Origin: Scortum barcoo
Lineage: Eukaryota; Chordata; Actinopteri; Centrarchiformes; Terapontidae
Direction: 5' to 3'
Length of the DNA: 64,000 bases
Assembly: GCA_023238725.1 (NCBI GenBank)
Contig: CM041547.1
Span: 20,446,744-20,510,743, forward strand
Below, in pieces: positions 26,501-36,305 of this stretch (positions are counted from its first letter, which is position 1; each line of letters begins with the position of its first letter). The notes below the pieces were generated by a model. That model was given only the letters and a program-made list of their open reading frames with translations, searched no databases and was not told the DNA's origin. The position numbers were made by a program, and so were the translations under genes.

Positions 26501-27521
26501 TACATGATGAATGTGGCAAAAGAGAAAAAGCCATGAAAGTGATGTGCATTTACTCCAAAATGCAATATTGGTGGGGGAAAAAAATGTACATATTTGACCA
26601 GTCATAAGCTCTACTAACATATGTGTGGAAGTAACTAAATAACTAAATGCATTTACTCAATTACTGTGCTTAAGTACATTACTTGGGTATTTCCAGTGTA
26701 TGCTCCTTTATGTTTCTACTCTAGTACATTTCAGAGGGGAAATATTGTACTTTTTCTCATACTATATATAACAGCTACAGTTACCAGTTATATTGATTTC
26801 ATATTGCATGATCAGCTTATGAAACATGATGCGTTGTTATAGATGATTGGCCTTGTAAACCAAATATACCCACTCAAGTTGGAGTGGTGCAGAGCTGTAC
26901 TTTGTGTGAGTCGTGAGGTCATCATGTAATAACTAGGCTTAAGTAGGGATAATAAAGGAATGTTATTTTTATCATCTTGTGTTTAAAAAATATATAATCT
27001 TTTGGGACCTTGGAGGTTTCATAATTGAATGCTCTGAGAGGGAACATTTTGCATAATGAGTACTTTTTCTTTTGATACTCTCATGGACAGCCATCATTTT
27101 GCCAGAGGAGCTAGATATCTCTTCACCTCCCACTAATGTGTTGTGTCTGTCTGTGTGTGTGTAGATGTACCAGCATGGCAGGGATCTCTGTGAGAGCCTG
27201 TGGGGCGACGCCTTCATGACAGTGGAGGATGAGCCGGAGGACGTAGGAGAGGCGGGCGAGGTGGGGGTGGAGGGCGACGGCGGTCGCCCCTGTGGCTGCC
27301 TGACCCTCAGCCCCTCGGACAAGGATGTGATTGCCGCCCTCAGGGCCCAGCAGGACGACCCGGAGGAGCTGGACACCACCAAGACTGGCCTGCCTCAGTA
27401 CCGGGCCCCTTGCCAGACCAAGCTGCCCCTGCAAGCCAGGAGTGGCAGGAAGGGGAACTCTGTGCTGCGTAAACGCTCGGTCATGGTGGACGACGTGGAG
27501 GGGAGTGGGAGCGGCTTGTAG
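19184..27521 (+). CDS. rtbdn: Retbindin / riboflavin-binding protein, five coding exons
   Basis: Secreted protein of the folate receptor/riboflavin-binding family, expected to bind flavins outside the cell; mammalian retbindin acts in the retina. The coding exons are 19184-19343, 19456-19555, 20577-20705, 21916-22012 and 27165-27521. All introns are GT-AG, the phases agree, and the sum is 843 bases (280 aa plus stop). Residues 1 to about 24 are a signal peptide (hydrophobic LLLICAYLAAALI). The mature part has 18 cysteines, matching the nine disulfides of egg riboflavin-binding protein, in family patterns such as CFYRCSP (97-103), PLCHSFCRDWFDAC (121-134) and CARNW (140-144). NCT at 152-154 is an N-glycosylation sequon. 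Residues 183-200 form an acidic insert, and RKR at 264-266 is a possible furin-type site near the C-terminus. The convergent junb neighbour supports the name rtbdn over other family members. Confidence 0.82.
19456..19555 (+). CDS. rtbdn: rtbdn coding exon 2
   Basis: Encodes residues 54-87, starting NSCCTEDD and containing EPWDKCGPLS. The acceptor is TGACAG and the donor GCAGA|GTAAGT. The intron before it is only about 112 bases. The CC pair and the DKC cysteine fit the family disulfide pattern. Confidence 0.78.
19790..20060 (+). repeat. Dispersed fish repeat, family B, copy 2 (rtbdn intron)
   Basis: Carries CCCAGGAGGTGGTAGAGGCC, GAGTGAATGCTGGACTT, TTCATCAGGTGGTCAGAAAA and GCTAATGTTGCTCCGTAAAT, in the same order as in the copies at 7740 and 48860. 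Confidence 0.7.
20577..20705 (+). CDS. rtbdn: rtbdn coding exon 3: central cysteine core
   Basis: Encodes residues 88-130 with five cysteines (CEGF, VSCFYRC, PLCHSFC). A strong pyrimidine tract (CTCTCTCTTTCTCTCCTCAG) precedes it. The donor ATTG|GTGAGG splits the tryptophan codon W130. The spacing CxxxxxxxxCxxxC resembles the ligand-pocket core of egg riboflavin-binding protein. Confidence 0.82.
21155..21260 (-). repeat. Dispersed fish repeat, family A, copy 2 (inverted)
   Basis: Reads TTTGGGATTTTTTTTCACTC, CGAGGACTGATACCACTCTC and ATGTTTGTACAGTAAATAT, the reverse complement of the family A block order. It lies 350 bases from a direct copy, so the two form a loose inverted pair within the same rtbdn intron. 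Confidence 0.65.
21608..21770 (+). repeat. Dispersed fish repeat, family A, copy 3
   Basis: Contains CTGACCACCTACTGGCTGTA, TGAAAGTGGTGTCAATCCTC, CTCAGCAAGAAATCAAATAA and GAACTGTTCCTTTAAA. It ends about 145 bases before rtbdn coding exon 4. Confidence 0.75.
21916..22012 (+). CDS. rtbdn: rtbdn coding exon 4
   Basis: Encodes residues 131-162 (FDACRMDMTCARNW, then the sequon NCT and CVQYQQ). The acceptor is CTTTCTTCAG and the donor CAGCAG|GTAGGC, in phase 0. C-x5-C and CARNW are strongly family-like. Confidence 0.82.
22170..22900 (+). repeat. Dispersed fish repeat, family C, copy 1 (decayed)
   Basis: GTTGGATGGTTCGTCATGAA, then GAGCAGGCATTCATGTTCCC and ATAACCTTGATGATGACTTT match the family C order seen at 41640-41970 and 52680-52880. 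Further blocks (AACATCGGGATGTTCACATT, GTGAGCATTTTGCCATGC) appear near 22,780-22,830, so the copy is interrupted or diverged. Confidence 0.6.
23221..23575. repeat. TATC array with flanking AC and TG microsatellites
   Basis: A TATC array at 23,221-23,336 is followed by an AC run at 23,400-23,425 and a TG run at 23,541-23,574. The TATC array is the same repeat as the GATA arrays at 6.0 and 6.7 kb, read on the other strand. It lies within the long rtbdn intron. Confidence 0.95.
23576..26600. other. Long rtbdn intron, middle part
   Basis: No exon or recognisable element is supported. The sequence is AT-rich with scattered CA runs (24,220-24,243). Confidence 0.45.
26600..26860 (+). repeat. Dispersed fish repeat, 'stepwise AAGTACA' type
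   Basis: Blocks GCATTTACTCAATTACTGTG, CTTAAGTACATTACTTGGGT, CTACTCTAGTACATTTCAGA and AAATATTGTACTTTTTCTCA follow each other as in a repeat I recall from many fish genomes. Only one copy is in the window, so the call rests on recognition. Confidence 0.55.
27165..27521 (+). CDS. rtbdn: rtbdn last coding exon
   Basis: Encodes residues 163-280, beginning MYQHGRDLCESLWGDAF, followed by an acidic insert, PCGCLTLSPSDKDVI and a basic tail. The acceptor is a TG-rich tract ending GTGTAG, weaker in C than usual. The 5.2 kb intron before it is the longest in the gene. A smaller exon inside that intron cannot be ruled out, but the joined sequence reads smoothly in phase 0. Confidence 0.8.
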   Translation: MYQHGRDLCESLWGDAFMTVEDEPEDVGEAGEVGVEGDGGRPCGCLTLSPSDKDVIAALRAQQDDPEELDTTKTGLPQYRAPCQTKLPLQARSGRKGNSVLRKRSVMVDDVEGSGSGL

Positions 27522-28500
27522 AGAGGAGTGATAGATGGTAATACATTTAGAGATAATTGTCTAGACCCTAATGTACAGAATCTATCTCTCGAAATGGAGT
27601 TGTAACCTTGCTCTTGCTCCTGTAACTAACCTTACCACATAAACCTAAGCTCTCATTGTCATTATCATCACATTCTACATATAATCAATGGTTTTAAATG
27701 ATACTGTGTCAGGTACAAGATAGACTGACAAGCTTCTAACACTTCCAGTGAACAATTACTATTAAAGATGGCACAACTAAATCATACAGCATATTCTAAG
27801 AGTAATTCAATTCTGCAAGTGCTCTGACTTCAATAATAACAATATTGATAATATCTCACAATGGCTTTTTTAAAATATCAAAATCAGGTATCTTATTTGC
27901 GTTCGCTGACATTATGATATGAGGTGTGTGAAAATGCACATAAGAAATGTAAAGTCCTACAGTATTGGCACTGCATGAATCAAACGAGCCACCACGAACC
28001 AGAGGACTTTTCGTGACAGCGTTGTAAACTCGATGTACCCGCACCAGAACTTCACCACCCCGCTACTCTTTTTCAATCATCTAGGTGACTTTTAATCTGC
28101 GCATTAGCCAGTCGTTGAATGCAGATCTTACTGTTGTGATGCCGTATCGTGCAGTCTACACGTCATAAAGGTGTGTGATAGTGGAGAAGGTCATGCAGAG
28201 TAATGATACTAATGAATGTAACTTAGGTTTTCTAACAGAGACCACTGGCCTGAACAAGAGGGGGGGCAGGGCGTCTGGTGTTCATACCAGCTGAGGTTGT
28301 TCTGCTAGTTTGATTACGTATATCACCAATGTACTGTGGGTGTTTCTTTTATAATTACATTGTGTATTTCTAGAGTGAGACACTGTTACATGTAAATGTT
28401 TTGTAAAGGGGAACTGATTTGTCCGACTAATGGTGAGTTTGCTGAATTGGGTGTTTCTGTGCTGTACGTTCTCAATAAAGACAACATTTCTAAACGCCGC
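27522..28500 (+). terminator. rtbdn: rtbdn 3' UTR and poly(A) signal
   Basis: AATAAA at 28,474-28,479 (context CTCAATAAAGAC) is the first convincing signal after the stop, giving a 3' UTR of about 970 bases. A GT/T-rich stretch expected just beyond is weak. Confidence 0.6.
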
Positions 28501-31014
28501 CCACGAGCATGCCGTAGTTCTTCTGGCTGCACTTTCATCCGCGAGTCCTTAAAACAGTGAAAGACGACGCACTTTACAAGATTTATCCTCAAGTTTTTGT
28601 CTGTCCATCTGAGTCAGGTAGACATGGAGAATTTTACTCAACTTACTTACGATTAATTTCACTCACAGGCCTGTCACATGAAATACTCCTTCCTCAGCAC
28701 CACCCAACATGTTTAGAATATGTCCATTTAAGCTCATTATAAATTAGATATTATTCAACACTCTTCAATGTATAGGTGCGGACATGGTTGCAACATCTTT
28801 GTCACGCTATTGAATTGTCAGTATTTGGATCAGTTTGGTCAACTTTGCATTCATACTGCTACCACTGGTGGCAAAACTTAGACTTTTCAACCATTTATCC
28901 CTTACTCCTACCTGACTCTTTGTCCATAGTTTATTTTTTCAGCCACTTCAACTCCTGGGGTTGTCTGTTTGGAAATCTTACAGGATGGAAACATTTTATG
29001 CTTTTATTAAGGTTATTTAAATTTAGAAAATCTATCAAACTTTTGCCTCACGGAGAGGATTTGTGCTTTTTTTTCATAATGGGAGAAGGTGGGCTTTGGA
29101 AAGGAGTAGCCGTGTTCATAAATGGTGCTGTAATCTTTCTTCAAATACCAAAACCCCTACTGAGCAGAGCTAAGTTCAGAGTTTCTCTACACGCCATGCG
29201 TCAGAAACCTCAGCGCTCAGAAATAGAAACAACTCTCCGCAGGTACCTTGCTTCCTCTGTGTTCTCTCCACTCGCTACACCGCCGATAGTCGCACAGAAA
29301 TGCAACTCTCAGCCAATTAAATTCCCAAATGTCTGATTTCTCATGTACTAAGAAAGGCATCCAAGCTGAATAAAAGTATATTTTTGACATTGGTCTTGTT
29401 CAAAACTAATTAAATCAACAACTCTACTCTACATCACCTCAGGCCGAGCACTACGCGCTGGCCTGCTGAGAAACGCTTGACTGTGGCGTTGGCACCTAAA
29501 AACATGGCCTCCACCTCCGATTACATGAGCAGGCAGTGTCTATGCGCTGTCTTCTCACCACTGTCAGCCCCCAATTTACTGATACAGCGTGACAAGTGTG
29601 TTTACCCTGCCGTCCAGACAGCTGTCACTCAGTTTCGCCCTTTCCTAACCATTGCTTTGAGGGAGAAATTCAAATAGTCTCACATTTAAATAAGTATCAG
29701 GACGATTTGTTTTAACGCTGTCAAAGTCTGATTTTATTATACGGACCACATTTTAAAAAATGCCTCATAGGCTTGGACCGATTTAAGTCCTTCCAGAGAT
29801 TTAACTTTGCAGCAATTGAACTGACAGCAAGACAGCATCATCTGCATCCAGCAAGTAGACCCTCCCCATAAATCAGAACCCATGAATACTGTTTATATTA
29901 ACCACCAAGATACAGGTCTTTATAATGTGGTATATCCCTCTGTAAAATAACCTCATTAAAAGTGACTGATACACGGATTTTACACATAAATCACTCTGGA
30001 GATGTTTTTTTCTCAGTGTGTGCCCTCTGCAGGTGGAAATGCAGCACAAGCTGTGTCTCATGTTGATAATGCCACAGACTGCTTGACATTTTTCTGTTAA
30101 AAAGGACAGACAATGAGGCACAGTGTGTGCGTATCTGTGTGTTTGGATCGACTGCAGCTATTTCTGTTGCGAACTGGTGCTACTTGACGTTAGCTAATAA
30201 CACGTCCTCTGTGAAAGTCATCATCACAGCAAATGACAGAGTCCGACAAAGAGGGTCACCAGTGAATGTCGTTCTGCGCACACACATACACACACACACA
30301 TTTCAGCTGATGATAGCAAGTGTGTGAGCGCTTCAGTGATAAGAAAAATTGTAACATAAATGAGATGAGGTTATCTTTAATTTGTTAAATTTTTAATTTG
30401 TTCGACCATCATTCCAGACTTTTTACAAGGCCAGCGTTTGAAACAAATTGTGACACAGACGAGGTTATCTTTTTAATTTCTTGCTGCAAGGAGCTTCAAA
30501 GTCCAAAAGACCCTCTGCCTTCTCTCTCTCTCCTTTTCACTCACTTAATATATCACACACAGAGACACACAGACAATCCAAAGAGTTACTAATGCTGGCT
30601 CTGTGTGTTTATGTTGTGTTTTGTTCACATCCCCAATCAGTGGATTAGCCTCACATCAAAAGGAAATGAACACTAAAACTGATAGGCCAATATGGAAAAT
30701 ACAACACAGCACTTTAGGGACTGCATAAAAAGCTCTGGTGGAGAGGAGGAGGTGGAAATAATGTTTTACGAATTTTATATTTTATACAGTCCCTTACTGA
30801 GAATTGAAAGCATACTGTATTGTAATCCTCAAAACTGTGCAGACAGGCAGGTTTGCATAATGAATTCACTCTCCCAGCATGAGGGAAGACAAGAGAGAGC
30901 TGGTTTAAAAAATATTTCCCATCTCTCCACAACAAACCTCACTTCAAGTATTCAAGCAATAAGGGAAATAATTTGGACTTTAATTAACCCTTCTTCAATG
31001 ACAGTGTCTGTCTA
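28501..31014. other. Intergenic region between rtbdn and junb, left part
   Basis: No recognised gene. It contains the longest unexplained open frame of the window (28,776-29,336, 186 codons, + strand), hydrophobic and without family resemblance, which I regard as chance or an old mobile-element remnant. Confidence 0.4.
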
Positions 31015-31560
31015 GACTGGTGAGCGCAAAGCAGCAGGGAAAAAGACCCAAATACAGACGGGTGAGGCGGACAGGCTAATTTCAGTGATTTACTGATGGT
31101 AGAAGACTTACAGGCACCAGCTCTGGCTTGAAAGCAAAGGAATAAAGTCCACAGCTGCTTTAATGGTGTAGCAGGGAATGAATGGAACTTTCTACAACTT
31201 TCTATACATGAACTGAGACACTGAGGAGGGGATGAGATGCAGGTGAGGAGGCGGACAGGAGATGCAAATGCAGAACACATGAGGGAAAGGGGAAGAGGTG
31301 TGAAGATGGGTGGGGTCAGTCAGGGGATGGGGGAAGGAAGGAAAGTCCAAGGGCATCTGGTGGATGGATGGAAAATGGCAACATGAGGGATGTGGCTATA
31401 GAGGAGGAACAGAGAAACAATCTGTGACGCACCTAGAACAACATCCAAACATCCAAAAACCAGGTTACATCTGACAGATACACACAACAATCCTGCATGC
31501 AATGAAAACACTCCATATAATAGAAACAGTAATAATGAACTCTACATGAGCTCAACACAT
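31015..31560. mobile_element. Possible decayed nonautonomous element
   Basis: Contains AAAAAGACCCAAATACAGAC, then a run of GAGG/GACAGG motifs, and ends near CAATCTGTGACG and CATCCAAACATCC. The composition resembles a fish element I recall that begins with a 'gacccaaatgcagac' block. No terminal repeats were found, so this is weak. Confidence 0.3.
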
Positions 31561-34110
31561 GTTGACCTCCACACACACACATACTCATTTAGAAACCAAA
31601 GTGTGCCCTTTACTAGCTGATTGCTTATGCTTTTCTTGAAGTGTGTGTGTGTGTGTGTGTGTGTTTCACTGTCACAGCAAAGAGAGCCTTTGAAAGTAGG
31701 CAGCAGCTATTATTGGTGCTGAGCCTCTCTCGTCTGCCTTGTTGCTCATTTTAGCTGCTGATTTGACTCCACTAGATGGCGGTGTGCACCCACCAAACCC
31801 CCACCACACTGCCCTGTAACGCGCATGCTGCTTGGTGCCCCACAGTAAGGCCTGTGTGTGAGTGTGGATGTGCTTCCAGCGGCCGCTGCTCTGCTGTAGC
31901 GTTAACACTCCAACATATACCATAATGTGACCACGTTTCAACAAATGCAGTCTGAACGCCTGTTTACTACAGCTTAGTATGTATGTTGTATGATGTTACT
32001 GACAGCTTTGGTTGATGCCTGGCTATGACACTGTGTTGAATTCATGGGACAGGTCATCAATGAATCATAACTATTTGTTTAATGTATAACCCCCCACACC
32101 CCCACACACACACACACACACACACATTAACATCATAAGAGACCTTTAAAATAGACTAAAGAAGCATTCGGCTGAAGAGAAAACACACACATAGCCCTGA
32201 AACATACAAGAGAAAGTGGAAGGTCTTGTAATTATATGGTACAAATAGCTTTTTTATTATGACTGCAGCAAACTTTCCTCAACCCCCCCCCCACATCAGC
32301 CCTAGTGATGCTACTTGTGGTCCAACTCCTGTAAGAACCTCAGATGGCCGCGGCAAGGTGGGAGGAATATTCATGGTTCTCGAGAAGATAACAGAGGAAC
32401 AGAGAGCGAGAGAGGCCTGTGTGTCTGTGGGAGGGGAAGGGGGCTCGTGGAGAGGAAAAAAAAAAATCAAACCCACCCAGAGCTCTTCATACGTCACTGT
32501 TCGCATCACAGATGTTCCCACAGACACTCAGTGTGGGCTGTGGGCTGAGGCGTGTGGAGAGCCAGTATGGCTTCAATTGGCTTTTTTTTTGGGGACTGCG
32601 TGCGCGCGTTATTGTATGTAGGCCCGCTGCGTGCGTAAATGGAGAGACCGGAGCGCCGCAGTTATATTTTAAAGTATCCCTCTGAGTAGGAACTGGGATC
32701 GAGCTGGCAGCAGAAACGGTGCATGGCTGTTTGTGAGCGCAGGGAGAGACGTCGCCATCTCTTAATGCCTATTCATGAGTGTTTTTACGGGAAATAAAAC
32801 TTTCCCTTCTTTCACGGCCGTGCCACTGATGGGCCCTGTTTATTCTCATCACGAACATTAGAAACTGATGAACAAAGCAAAAAAGAAAAGAAAAAAAACA
32901 GGTACTGAACTTATGAAAACGTACATCCCCTTAAATATAGGTTTCTTGATAATAAAGTCACAGAAAAAGGAGAACTTGCGTGGGCGTGCCCGGGGTTTTG
33001 TTTCCACGTTCACGGCAGAAAATAAAAAAGAAAAACAGAAATAGGGAGTTGTTATTGATGGAAATTAGGCTATTCAAATACGTCTGTCAGACGAGGAGAG
33101 GTTGAAACCTTCCTCTTCAAAACAGCTCGAGGTGAGAGTGCGTTCAGACCGCAGCCTTCACTCCGAGGCCGCTTTGAAGTGGTTTTCGCGAGTACTGAGA
33201 CTTAAAACAGAGAGAGATCTATTTTTTTTCAGTGTAGGCCGCCTTGTCTTGTTTACGTGTACGTCACAGGCTGCCTTCGCAGGACAAAAATCCCCCTCCG
33301 CTTTTCCTGAGACCAGCCTGTGCGCAACTGCTCTCTCGGTCACAACGGCTCTCACTGTTTCTGGCCCACTTTGATGGCCCCACAGATTTTTTTTTTCCTG
33401 TGGAAGCTCCAAACGGTCCCCTAAGCCGGCGTGGTGAGCAAATTAGTCACCTCTCCGTCTTATATTATCATTATTATGGCTGCTTTGCGCATCTGGGACC
33501 CATGAAACCGCTTAGTGACCCCTGGCTAATGGCGCGAGTGCTTTAGTGACTCATTCTTGTCGAATTAAACGCGGGACTTTCCCCCATCCCTCCCTCCTCC
33601 CCCGGGTCCATCTTTTGAGCCCCTGGTGCCGCACATATTTGGCCTCTGATGAGTCCCGGCGGAATGTTGTCCTTGGCAGCGCGCACCTCTCCATCCATCC
33701 ATCCACCCGCACAGATTCTCCCGTGCGCTCCGCCCGACGCCCGATCTCACCCTCCGCGCTGCCAAAGCTGCGTGGCATCTCCAGACGCCCCCGGCATTCC
33801 TGGAGCCGCTGTCACTTCCCCCCACTCGTGTGCGATCTTCCAATTACTCTGACACCTCCAATATGCGACTTTGACGCGTGACAGGATGCGCTCTCATGCG
33901 GATTCATGTGCAATAACCCTCATGTTATAGGTCGCGCTGCCTTTCGTTTCATGTTTTGAATGACCACAAATCTTAGGTTTCTTTTCTCGTATCACCTACT
34001 TCCTGGTGTCCTCAAGCGAGCAAGACCAACTTCCACCCGTCTACCTGATAACGCGGCCGCACTTTGTTCCGTGCGTGTGTGGCAGGTTGATCCAAGCGCC
34101 GCATAATCAG
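31561..34110. other. Intergenic region downstream of junb, GC rising toward the gene
   Basis: No gene is recognised. TG and CA runs occur at 31,641-31,664 and 32,104-32,126, and C and A runs at about 32,283 and 32,457. From about 33,100 CpG content rises, with many short overlapping open frames on both strands that reflect composition only. Confidence 0.4.
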
Positions 34111-34117
34111 AGAAAGA

Positions 34118-34265
34118 GGAAATTCCGCCGCCCTCATTGGAGCTGGCAGCACTTATCGACAAACAGAAGGAGGGATCGAGATCAAATCAGATTGCATTAC
34201 CTGGGCGGGGGTTCCCAGAAGTCCTCCCCATGTGACGGAGTATTCACCAACATGCCCCTATATGG
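34118..34265. promoter_or_regulatory. junb: Candidate inducible enhancer 3' of junb
   Basis: Within 150 bases lie a kappaB-like GGAAATTCC (34,118-34,126), a STAT-type TTCCCAGAA (34,212-34,220), a TGACG cAMP-element half site (about 34,233) and a CArG-like box with one mismatch (CCCTATATGG, 34,256-34,265). Mammalian JunB is reported to use serum- and cAMP-responsive elements downstream of the gene, so this position, about 0.7 kb past the stop codon, fits. Each motif alone is common by chance; the clustering and place are what suggest function. Confidence 0.4.
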
Positions 34266-34499
34266 ACATGCCCGTGCGTAATTAGGAAAGGGGCTTACGT
34301 ATGCGGGCTACGCTCCGTGCGTAAAAACACTGAAACCAGAATGTGCCTGTGTAAGGACTCCTCACCGGGAGCCACAGTATGCCTGGAAAGAAAGCTCGTA
34401 TGTCCTCCCCACTCTTTCCTGCTGCCTCTATGTGTGGTGTGTTTCTGACTGTACTCTCTCTCTCTCTGATAAACATATCAAACAAAAACACTCGAGTCC

Positions 34500-34991
34500 A
34501 CCGTTTCTGTTTCATTTTAAGACACTTTACTTAAATACACATCACAAATAAAAAAAGACAGTGTAAACATTGGACATCATTGATTCGTCCGGATCAACCG
34601 GACAAACAAAAATAATTTACACAATGAATAAATGCAGCATGACATGACAATATCAGTTGGAAAAAAAAGGTACAAATAAACACAATGATCATTCCCATTT
34701 TCTACCATTAGTAAACCCGACTTCTGGGCCTGTGTTGCTCAGTGTCTGCTCAGTCTGGATGCTGCCCTGGTGTCTAGGGTTGAATGGTCCTCTGAGCGAT
34801 GTCCAGCATCCGGAAGTACCATTTGAGTCAGTCTTTCTCACCCTACATAGCCTACAGAGTTTCTACACATAGCCCTCGGCCCTGTGCTGCTGTCAGTGCG
34901 GACAACACATCAGCCGGTATCCCAGTGCCGCGCATGCAGAACTTGACTCCAGTGTTATTACTTTTTTATTCAGTCACTTAGTCTCTGGCGC
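34500..34991 (-). other. junb: junb 3' UTR (end uncertain)
   Basis: AU-rich on the transcribed strand, with several ATTTA-type motifs (for example opposite 34,630 and 34,675), as expected for a short-lived immediate-early mRNA. An AATAAA on the - strand at 34,965-34,970 lies too close to the stop to be the main signal, and no other canonical signal was found, so the 3' boundary is a guess. Confidence 0.4.
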
Positions 34992-35978
34992 TTAAAATGC
35001 CTCCATCTTGCTCGTGAGCATCAGCTGACAGCCGCTGCTCACGTGTGTCAGGACCTTCTGTTTGAGCTGGGCCACCTGGTCCCGGAGCACAGACGCCGTG
35101 TTGGACAGGCCCGCGTTGTCGCTCTTCAGCCCCTTCACCTTCTCCTCCAGCCGGGCGATGCGCTCCAGCTTGCGCCGCCGGCATTTGGTCGCCGCTAGCC
35201 GGTTCCTCAGCCTCTTGCGCTCCGCCTTGATCCTCTCCTGGGTCTCCAGGTCGATCGGGGACATCGGCGGCGAGCCGTCGCTGCTCAGGAGGTCGGGCAC
35301 GGTCTGCGGCTCCTCTTTGAGCGCGACGAGCCGCTGCGGATGGAGCCCGGAGCCGTGCAGGGGGTGCTGGAAGGGGTGCGCGCCGTGCGTCGAGGTCTGC
35401 GGGTGGCTCTGCTGGTGCGGCGGCAGGTAGCTGATGGTGGCGGTGGGGTAGCTGGAAGCGGAAGAGAGGCTCGTGTTGGGGCAGTAGGCGTTCAGTGTGG
35501 TGTAGATGGGCGGCTCGGGCTGCAGGGCGGAGCCGAAGACGCTAGAGGCCGCCGCCGAGCACGTTGTAACTCCACCGGCTCCGATGGACACGTTAGGGGG
35601 GGGCATCTGGTTCATCTTGTGCAGCTCGTCCAGGGCTTTCACGAACCCCTCGGCGAAGCCCTCCTGCTCATCGGTGATGCCCCGGTTGTAGAAGTACTGG
35701 CCCGGGGTGGGGGTGGTGATCACACCGTTACTGTTTTGGATGATGAGCCTCTCGAGCTCTGGGGATGCGAGCTTCAGGGACCCCACGTCCTGCTGCCCCC
35801 CTTGGTAGGGGTCTGTCTCGGCTCTCAGCTGGGATTTCAGGTTGCGATATGGCTCTGTCAAGTTCAAATTCATATTCTGCTTTAGCAGTTTGTAGTCGTG
35901 CATTGCTGCATCTGAGTGGCCGTAAGGCGACAGAAAAGAGTCGTCATGATAAAAAGGCTGTTCCATCTTTGTAGACAT
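34992..35978 (-). CDS. junb: JunB, AP-1 bZIP transcription factor, single exon
   Basis: Nuclear immediate-early factor that binds TGA(C/G)TCA sites as AP-1 with FOS partners. The intact 328 aa frame in one exon is normal for jun genes. Order: N-terminus MSTKMEQPFYHDD (JUNB-type), delta-like docking segment DYKLLKQNMNLNL (28-40), phosphoacceptor region LASPELERLI (70-79) with S72-P73, TPTP-like site at about 89-92, DEQEGFAEGFVKALDELHKMN (103-123), KEEPQTVP (221-228), S236-P and S240-P before the basic region, basic region about 249-272 (RKRLRNRLAATKCRRRK), and leucine zipper with L277, L284, L291, L298 and L305. RNRLAATKC and the N-terminus point to JUNB rather than c-JUN, whose basic region reads RNRIAASKC. 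The first ATG gives the JUNB-like start. Teleosts often have two copies (junba, junbb); I cannot say which this is. Confidence 0.95.
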   Translation of the reverse strand: MSTKMEQPFYHDDSFLSPYGHSDAAMHDYKLLKQNMNLNLTEPYRNLKSQLRAETDPYQGGQQDVGSLKLASPELERLIIQNSNGVITTPTPGQYFYNRGITDEQEGFAEGFVKALDELHKMNQMPPPNVSIGAGGVTTCSAAASSVFGSALQPEPPIYTTLNAYCPNTSLSSASSYPTATISYLPPHQQSHPQTSTHGAHPFQHPLHGSGLHPQRLVALKEEPQTVPDLLSSDGSPPMSPIDLETQERIKAERKRLRNRLAATKCRRRKLERIARLEEKVKGLKSDNAGLSNTASVLRDQVAQLKQKVLTHVSSGCQLMLTSKMEAF

Positions 35979-36305
35979 AAAGTCGTAGGAAAAGTAAGCT
36001 TACCAGCTGCTTATAGACACACAGCCTCTGGGTAATCAACAAATGTCAATGTCAGCAGAGAGCATGCACTCGTCGTCTCTCTCAACAGTATCCCAAAAAC
36101 AAGACGGGATTTCAAAAAATCACTCCGTAAAGAGAAAGACTGAAAGTCCAGTGTCCAAACTCAAAGTGTCTGCAGCTCAGTGTGAGCACTTTAAAGTCTT
36201 CTCCACGGTCCGACTGCTGTTCGCTTCGCAATCCAGTCAAGAAGAAAGTTAGGACTGTGAACTCCTGTCTGCCGCTGTGTCTGTCTCGGAGCTTGTTGAG
36301 GTGTG
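35979..36305 (-). other. junb: junb 5' UTR
   Basis: About 325 bases between the start codon and a transcription start placed 25-30 bases after the TATA box at 36,330-36,337. The length suits an immediate-early gene leader. The exact start is inferred. Confidence 0.55.

Noticed and set aside
26972..27434. - strand open frames over the last rtbdn exon
   Set aside because: Antisense shadows of the GC-rich coding exon.
34965..34970. AATAAA on the - strand just after the junb stop
   Set aside because: It lies about 20 bases past the stop codon, leaving no room for a normal 3' UTR; the AU-rich region beyond looks transcribed.
35340..35885. 181-codon + strand open frame opposite junb
   Set aside because: It is the antisense shadow of the GC-rich junb coding exon, which is certain on the other strand.
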